A DNA stretch of 27,272 nt, taken from Succinimonas sp045124755 (GTDB lineage: Bacteria; Pseudomonadota; Gammaproteobacteria; Enterobacterales; Succinivibrionaceae). Below the pieces are notes generated by a model. It did no database searches and was not told the origin of the DNA. It worked only from the letters and a program-made list of their open reading frames with translations. The position numbers were made by a program, and so were the translations under genes. Shown piece by piece: positions 23,701 through 27,272 of the stretch; position 1 is the first letter of the stretch, and the number at the start of each line of letters is the position of its first letter. The stretch is from NCBI RefSeq assembly GCF_045124755.1, contig NZ_JBGVMK010000048.1; one strand, given 5' to 3'.

Positions 23701-24085
23701 AGGGGGCAGTCAGGGCGGTTTCGGAGCCGTAAACATGATCCCTTGCGCTGCTTCCGGCGGCGGCGATAATCAGAAGGCGGGTGTCCCCGGTTTCATTAAG
23801 TTCCTTTTTTGCGATATCCAGGGTTACCCGGCCCCGGGAATCAGTTCTGGCCCGGGGTTCCTTTGCGGAGTCCCACTGGTAGTTGCGGTTCAGGTCGGCA
23901 TAAACGTAGGCGTTTTCGATATCGCCGTCAAGAACATGAAAGGAGAGATAAACGGATTCTTCCCGGCCAGTGTCATCGTTATTGTTATTGCTGTCACCTC
24001 CGCTGCTGCCGCCGCCTCCGCCGCAGGCTGTCAGGGCAATGGCTGAAAAAATGAAGGCGGACAATTTGCTAAAACGCGGTTTCAT
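20717..24085 (-). CDS. S8 (subtilisin-type) serine protease lipoprotein with Asp-Ser-Gly repeats
   Basis: The 1122-residue protein has a lipoprotein signal with lipobox LTAC (Cys21), then a Gly/Ser/Asn linker. Residues about 45-290 form an N-terminal domain (VLDGDIENAYVYADLNRNY). Residues about 292-466 are degenerate 8-residue repeats of the type DDDSGNTG. Two beta-rich segments precede the S8 domain. The catalytic triad is visible: Asp625 (VAIIDSEF), His668 (IHGTPVAG) and Ser851 (GTSIAAPAATG), with oxyanion Asn754 (AAGNS). No autotransporter barrel is seen at the C-terminus (ends PLEE), so it is probably tethered to the outer membrane by lipid. The start follows GAGGAAG. It lies 47 bp downstream of a secreted protein gene, likely the same operon. 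Confidence 0.9.
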   Translation of the reverse strand: MKPRFSKLSAFIFSAIALTACGGGGGSSGGDSNNNNDDTGREESVYLSFHVLDGDIENAYVYADLNRNYQWDSAKEPRARTDSRGRVTLDIAKKELNETGDTRLLIIAAAGSSARDHVYGSETALTAPFTMSRNVYVNRQTPNGTTFIISPFSTLADITAGDDSDSETEESYLDRMGSAAELAGGLKSLVSLDAGYNKDCTDSADFKTLIAGELLARKGVLPETDQDLRKLGLSISDVSELATSLADNKALANYVYYRVIADISEDGLINKSRDEIAAVITGYLRNIPELQDDDSGKTDDDDSGKTDDDSGKTDDDDSGKTDDDDSGNSGDDDSGNTGDDDSGNTGDDDSGKTSDDDSGNTDDNDSENTGDDDSGNTGNDDSGNTGDDDSGNTGNDDSGNTGDDDSGNTGNDDSGNTGDDDSGNTGNDDSGNSGDDDSGNTGDDDSGNTGDDDSGNTGDDDSGNNEEPPAPEPTYVEITNHNLNFNYVQNDDTAILSDLDGKADVAGGREEYFSFTPHAESPVEIIGVKYGSVRVYSDGTYRYYVPYAQLNNKSWRDYSESVVFSVNGKVYTKTFDLVQDPLFDQQDHLRNAGRFIGSKAGEDLNAVPAWQKGYTGQGVTVAIIDSEFQTGHEDLRDNFLPELCYSVDRQSHDPEDLMVTAASGTQIHGTPVAGVIAATAFNGVGSRGVAYNARMYGLTNANRAEYYYENSIIGKADVVNESFGSATPALLLGNTDLVDALTENHIPIVKAAGNSFTATPVTDIGTGVCVELGVNCVFAQTDYQTKAPGSIMVGAVEHDGTHASYSSGGTNLWISARTGALTTDVEGCSYNMESQIVDSGTCNYVYLAGTSIAAPAATGVTALILEAGGRNLTVNQVKYILAKTSVNYKSDSAMQDSDVSGDSYVIHKGWIPTRNSSRTGLYYSTIFGFGQIDAAAATDLAANCSEDADCARRSEDPVTLTTSANYCMPDTSLTTASEFVYICTFTDLTDEDGNPYLGKAQIENTYLDLDTYKLSVSGEKFGNSYNQTAEQRIQAMRTASLTQMELLVNGDESRKSIIKQRYEFIERVYDPVMSFTTQASYLDEISENDEQARYTLLIRSPEAIDTDTLKGRIRLNVYPLEE
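22690..23212 (-). repeat. 24-bp minisatellite encoding the Asp-Ser-Gly repeats
   Basis: The repeat unit encodes D-D-D-S-G-N-T-G with variants (NDDSGNTG, DDDSGKTD). Unit length is mainly 24 bp, so copy changes keep frame. The strongly acidic units resemble flexible calcium-binding linkers. The plus strand shows a spurious frame of FPESSSPV-type repeats, which is a shadow. Confidence 0.85.
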
Positions 24086-24132
24086 AACTTTTGCTTCCTC
24101 GCAGGATGGTAAATATCTGAAAACTGCTCCTG

Positions 24133-24654
24133 CTAACGGAGATTCATTTTCACGCCATAGTCTTTGGAGATGCTGATGCCGGCAACATCAGGGAGCGCCG
24201 CAATGGTCTGGTACAGATCCTGCCATTCCGCAATGCTGCCGGGCTTTACCAGGTATACGGTTTTGCTCAGCTTCCGGGCCCCGAGACTTTCCGGAGCGCA
24301 GTCGGGGGCTTTTTTGCGGCATTTGAAGGTGAGGGCGGTTTTCAGGATAAAGCCGCCGTTTTCATCCGAAACATATCCCAGAATTTCCGGATCCCGGGCA
24401 GGAACATTTGTTCCGGAATAAACGGGTTTATTGTCATAGACGCCGATCTGCTCTGCCGGGAACTCCGCGCTGCCGGAGGAGCCGTCGGCGGCGCCGATAA
24501 TGAATGCGGGACAGATTTTCAGAGAACGACTTTCAATCACGATATCCTGACAGCCGGAGGCTTCCGCTGCGGCGAGCGCCGGAAAAGCCGCGCTCAGAAG
24601 AAGGATCGTCCCCAGAACGATACCGGATTTCGAAATAAACTTGCGTGCGGGCAT
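24133..24654 (-). CDS. Secreted protein upstream of the S8 protease, possible propeptide or chaperone
   Basis: The frame is open further upstream, but the first 56 codons come from a duplicated non-coding region. The ATG complementary to 24652-24654 gives 173 residues with a clear signal peptide (MPARKFISKSGIVLGTILLL and AAFPALAAAEA). AGGT six bases upstream is a weak ribosome site. The mature part has cysteine pairs (GCQDI, KICPA, FKCRKKAPDCAPE). Its end, VYLVKPGSIAEWQDLYQTIA followed by LPDVAGISI, recalls in length and pattern the inhibitor-I9/subtilisin propeptide fold. That resemblance and a role in folding or inhibiting the neighbouring protease are inferences. Otherwise unrecognised. 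Confidence 0.65.
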   Translation of the reverse strand: MPARKFISKSGIVLGTILLLSAAFPALAAAEASGCQDIVIESRSLKICPAFIIGAADGSSGSAEFPAEQIGVYDNKPVYSGTNVPARDPEILGYVSDENGGFILKTALTFKCRKKAPDCAPESLGARKLSKTVYLVKPGSIAEWQDLYQTIAALPDVAGISISKDYGVKMNLR

Positions 24655-24704
24655 AGCTTTACCTGTAACAAAAAACACGGGAGGTTGCGGCAGAGAGAAA
24701 AAAC

Positions 24705-24862
24705 TGCAGCAGGGAAAACTGCGGCAAAAAAGGCCAACAAACGTCGCCTGGAAGATTATGACATAACGGCCAAAATATAATGCCGCATACCTCACTAAAA
24801 AGACAACGCATTGCCCTGACATATGACGGGGATCAATTTACGGTGATGACGGCAGGCGGCAG
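24705..24862 (-). repeat. Duplicated upstream region, copy 1 (second copy 26192-26335)
   Basis: On the minus strand both copies begin near a TGCCGCC block and share ATGTCAGGGCAA, GCATTATATTTTG, GTCATAATC-TCCAGGCG and GCCTTTT in order. Copy 1 lies directly before the protease operon. GCATTATATTTT could hold a -10 element but no shared -35 was found. Between 24863 and 25138 I see no gene. Confidence 0.6.
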
Positions 24863-25138
24863 GATCCCTGCGTGAAGCAGCAGGGCAAGGCAGCAAGGAC
24901 GGAAAGATTTCTGAAAATAGTCAGGCAGAGGGATCTGTTTGCTCCGCAAGCCTTAACCTCACATGCATCTTATGCAAGCCTGAGCGGGAGTTTTTCGGGG
25001 CGCTTTTAGTGCGGGCCTGTGATCCGGATCGTTCCCGCCGGAAGATCTGCCGCTGTTTCGCTTTGCGCGCGGCGCGGTAAGTCATCCGCAGGGAAGCGCG
25101 AGCGTGAGTTACCGGGCTTCGTCCTGCAATGCGGAATC

Positions 25139-25163
25139 AAAAAGGACAGATCACGCTGTCCTT
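25139..25163 (-). terminator. Intrinsic terminator of the prepilin gene
   Basis: AAGGACAG (25142-25149) pairs with CTGTCCTT (25156-25163) across a 6-nt loop. Five U residues follow on the minus strand (25139-25143, partly overlapping the stem). It is 25 bp past the prepilin stop. Confidence 0.8.
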
Positions 25164-25187
25164 GGCGCTTCGCCAGAGATGCAGAGA

Positions 25188-25883
25188 TCAGCAGCCGTCG
25201 CTTACGATCCCCACCTTCGACGGATATATAGTTTTCTTGTCATTCAGCAGAACTGGCTGCTGATATACCACGAGGCATTTGTCCGTTTCAAATTTGCTCG
25301 GTTCCATGCCGCGGGGAATAAAATACTGCGCTGCTTTGGCTGCATCTCCTGACTTCTGGCCGCTGTCCCCAATTACAACGTTGTTGTTATTCGGGAATTC
25401 CTTGATTTTGGTATTATTTGCCCAGCAGTCGCACCAGTCATAAGCGCAGACCCCCTTGAAATTCCTGCAGTCGAACTGGTAACCGTTAACATTTCCGGTA
25501 CGGCTTTTGGCAATCTTGTTACCGTCTATCAGACCGGGAGGCGTTCCCTCAATAAAATACCCCATGTTGTTGCGATCTATATGACCGTATTTCTTGGAGT
25601 ATTTAACGCCGTTGTATTCAAAATAGCCACCGCCGGCGTACGAATCCCCGTCCAGGGAAGATCCCTGAACCAGCGCCTTTGCGGTAATCATGGTATCGGC
25701 GGACTTGAGAGCGCCCTTGAGAGCCATCAGCCTGGCCACTCTGGCATCGGTCTGCAGCGCAACGAATTTAGGAGCGGCCGAAGCAGCCATAATTCCCAAA
25801 ATCGCAATAACGCAGACCAGTTCAATAAGCGTGAAGCCTCCTGAAAATTTACGGAAAGCATATCCCGGAAATGATCTTTGCAT
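25188..25883 (-). CDS. Type IV prepilin-like protein (MSHA-type pilin family)
   Basis: The chosen ATG (complement of 25881-25883) follows AGGAGGG by seven bases and gives 231 residues. A short basic leader is followed by the prepilin cleavage site GG|FTLIE (Gly16/Phe17, with the conserved Glu at mature position 5). The hydrophobic alpha-1 helix VCVIAILGIMAASAAPKFVA and the following LQTDARVARL resemble MSHA-type pilins. The C-terminal part contains several cysteines (FDCRNFKGVCAYDWCDCW, TDKCLV, SDGC) that may form disulfides. The product needs PilD processing and a pilus machine, none of which is in the window. It stands alone, as a minor or stray pilin gene would. Confidence 0.85.
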   Translation of the reverse strand: MQRSFPGYAFRKFSGGFTLIELVCVIAILGIMAASAAPKFVALQTDARVARLMALKGALKSADTMITAKALVQGSSLDGDSYAGGGYFEYNGVKYSKKYGHIDRNNMGYFIEGTPPGLIDGNKIAKSRTGNVNGYQFDCRNFKGVCAYDWCDCWANNTKIKEFPNNNNVVIGDSGQKSGDAAKAAQYFIPRGMEPSKFETDKCLVVYQQPVLLNDKKTIYPSKVGIVSDGC

Positions 25884-26470
25884 AGCCGCGCCCTCCTGCA
25901 TTTCGAATCGAAAACCTGACGATATACTATTGTCACTGACATATCACTGGTTCGATAACGCCCAAAAGGCGTTCCCCTTGATTTCTCTATTTATACTTCG
26001 AAATTTCTTGTCTTTTAACAAATGTTATTTTAATTAGTTGCATTTGTAAACTCGCCGGTGGCAATTTTGAGACAAAACACAGCCAGTTTTTCCGGTGCCG
26101 GAAATAATGCTGAAACTTGCATGTAATAACCTGAAAAACCGGCGCCGGCGACGGGATTTGCGCTGATAAGCGGGGCGCGGCGGCAGAAATAGCTGCTGCG
26201 GAAAAGGCCGATAAACGCCGCCTGGAGGATTATGACACAACGGCAAAATATAATGCCATGTCTTACTGAAAATACAGCGTCTTGCCCTGACATATTACGG
26301 GGAGCAAATTGCCGAGATGACGACTGGCGGCAGGGCGCCTTCTGAAGTCTGCCGGGGGAACCGGGAAGGCAATGAGCTCAGGGGCTCCCTGGGGGATTTC
26401 GCGCTATTTCAGAGGCAGGAGACTGAGATGAGGAGCAAAGTCCGGCAGAGACAATTACCGGCTTTTCCGA
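25884..26470. other. Gene-free spacer upstream of the prepilin gene
   Basis: The interval holds a small hairpin AACGCC-CAAAA-GGCGTT (25957-25973), an AT-rich stretch (25980-26045) and the second copy of the duplicated region (26192-26335). An 87-codon frame (26030-26293, minus) exists only because it overlaps that duplication and has no ribosome site. Confidence 0.5.
26192..26335 (-). repeat. Duplicated upstream region, copy 2 (first copy 24705-24862)
   Basis: This is a diverged copy of the region before the protease operon, sharing GACATAT-ACGGGGA, GGCATTATATTTTGC and GGCGGCAG blocks. Here the next gene on the strand is the prepilin, more than 300 bp away. Confidence 0.6.
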
Positions 26471-27064
26471 TCAGATCTTCACTCGGACAGCCGGCCGGTA
26501 TGCCACCTTCTCGTCACCGGCAAAGCAGCCGATATCGCTGATAAGCCCCGAATAGTAAATGGCGGCGGCATTGTACTGCATAATGCCCGGCGATCTCAGC
26601 CACCAGTAGCAGGTCTTATCCTTGTGGGTCCAGAGATTTTTGGAGAGCGTGTACGGGGTAGGCACGGCCTTGCGGCTCTCGTTGTCCGGGAGATACCTTT
26701 TAACCTCCTCAAGGCTCAGGGCAAATACCCGATCCCGGGTGTCCGCTCCCCCTTTGGTGTGATAAAGGGCATTATCCGGAGTGGCAATCGCGGTTTCCAG
26801 GATAAGCTCCTGTTCCGCCGGGGAGAATGCTTGGCTTAAAAATTCTCCGTTAAGCCATTTCCGGCAGGAAGACTCCGCCCAGGTGATATCATCGCAGCCC
26901 GGATTGTATGATCCGGCGTCAATGCAGAACTCGGTAATAAGGAGGAGAGCGCTGTCATCCCGATCCAGCACTATCCAGGACAGGGGAGCCTTGTCCTCCG
27001 CGTTTTCCGTGAAATAGGAGCCGAAGGTGATTTTGCTGCCGATAGCGGCGGAGGAAAGTTCCAT
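26471..27064 (-). CDS. DUF6273-like domain protein
   Basis: The 197-residue cytoplasmic-looking protein has the pattern of the DUF6273 family. It reads ITFGSYFTENAEDKAPLSWIVLD near the N-terminus (split here), then LLLITEFCIDAGSYN, TWAESSCRKWLNGEFLSQAFS, and a C-terminal YWWLRSPG with AYRPAVRV. The family is often fused to surface or signalling proteins and has a formylglycine-enzyme/C-type-lectin-like look, but its activity is unknown. Here the domain stands alone without a signal peptide. A perfect TATAAT is present on the minus strand (complement of 27106-27111). The ribosome site is weak (GGAA). Confidence 0.75.
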   Translation of the reverse strand: MELSSAAIGSKITFGSYFTENAEDKAPLSWIVLDRDDSALLLITEFCIDAGSYNPGCDDITWAESSCRKWLNGEFLSQAFSPAEQELILETAIATPDNALYHTKGGADTRDRVFALSLEEVKRYLPDNESRKAVPTPYTLSKNLWTHKDKTCYWWLRSPGIMQYNAAAIYYSGLISDIGCFAGDEKVAYRPAVRVKI

Positions 27065-27105
27065 ATGATGATTCCGGAGAAGTTGCAGTTGTTACGACCG
27101 GGTCA

Positions 27106-27111
27106 ATTATA
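27106..27111 (-). promoter_or_regulatory. Candidate -10 element of the DUF6273-like gene
   Basis: On the minus strand TATAAT lies 42 bp before the start codon. No convincing -35 is found at 16-18 bp. The remaining sequence to the window end (27112-27272) shows no gene and ends in a run of A residues. Confidence 0.4.
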
Positions 27112-27272
27112 GCCCATCAGGAGACTTTTGGGAGAGGGGAATGTGGTGTAAATGGCGGCTCGCAGAAAAGCTCGGGACTTGACGAAATCCTCGGTTAGAT
27201 GATGAAACGGCAGAAGAAAAGGAGAAATTACGGGCTGGCAGCAAGATTAGGTTTTGAAACTTCAAAAAAAAA

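Noticed and set aside
26030..26293. 87-residue minus-strand protein similar to the N-terminus of the frame at 24822
   Set aside because: The similarity follows from the duplicated upstream region. Neither frame has a ribosome site, and the downstream gene has a clear signal peptide at a later start.

Overview
The window reads as a chromosomal segment of a gammaproteobacterium, probably of the Succinivibrionaceae/Aeromonadales type. This is an inference from Lrp, FtsK, UvrB and NrdG sequences that are close to the enterobacterial proteins yet clearly divergent, and from the lrp-ftsK gene order. Overall the window is a housekeeping backbone broken up by unusually long repeat-rich intergenic stretches and several accessory loci.

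Layout. 1-63: start of a leftward gene. 384-1676: an unusual two-part protein with a C-terminal HAD-type phosphatase domain. 1803-2609 (-): secreted four-EF-hand protein with its own terminator. 2971-7739 (+): lrp then ftsK. 7802-8530: repeat-rich spacer. 8531-8708 (-): two identical tRNA-Asn genes. 9000-11033 (+): uvrB. 11285-11797 (+): nrdG. 11800-13600: a gene-free interval holding two near-identical small RNA genes, each with a consensus sigma-54 promoter, upstream TTGCA-N3-TGCAA dyads and an intrinsic terminator, followed by a composite array of 126-bp and 115-bp repeats. 13696-13772 (-): initiator tRNA. 13995-15521 (-): a CARF-type protein of the CRISPR-associated NE0113 family, with no CRISPR array or cas genes in the window. 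15708-15764 (-): an 18-residue hydrophobic peptide. 15891-18187 (-): four tandem paralogous two-TM membrane proteins. 18688-20595 (+): a group II intron placed just after a terminator-like hairpin, whose reverse transcriptase carries a 1-nt frameshift. 20717-24654 (-): a secreted partner protein and a large S8 protease lipoprotein. 25188-25883 (-): a type IV prepilin. 26471-27064 (-): a DUF6273-like protein.

The strongest candidate for something undescribed is the sRNA pair at 12293-12368 and 12842-12913. The transcribed parts are almost identical, with a compensated change in the terminator stem. The flanks have diverged except for the sigma-54 -24/-12 elements and the upstream dyads, which match the LuxO-type enhancer motif known from Vibrio Qrr genes. 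The RNA sequence itself does not look like Qrr. The layout suggests a Qrr-like sRNA circuit, switched on by a sigma-54 activator, in a lineage outside Vibrio. A second candidate is the leftward cluster of four membrane paralogues, a tiny hydrophobic peptide and a CARF protein. All functional links are inferred from sequence alone.
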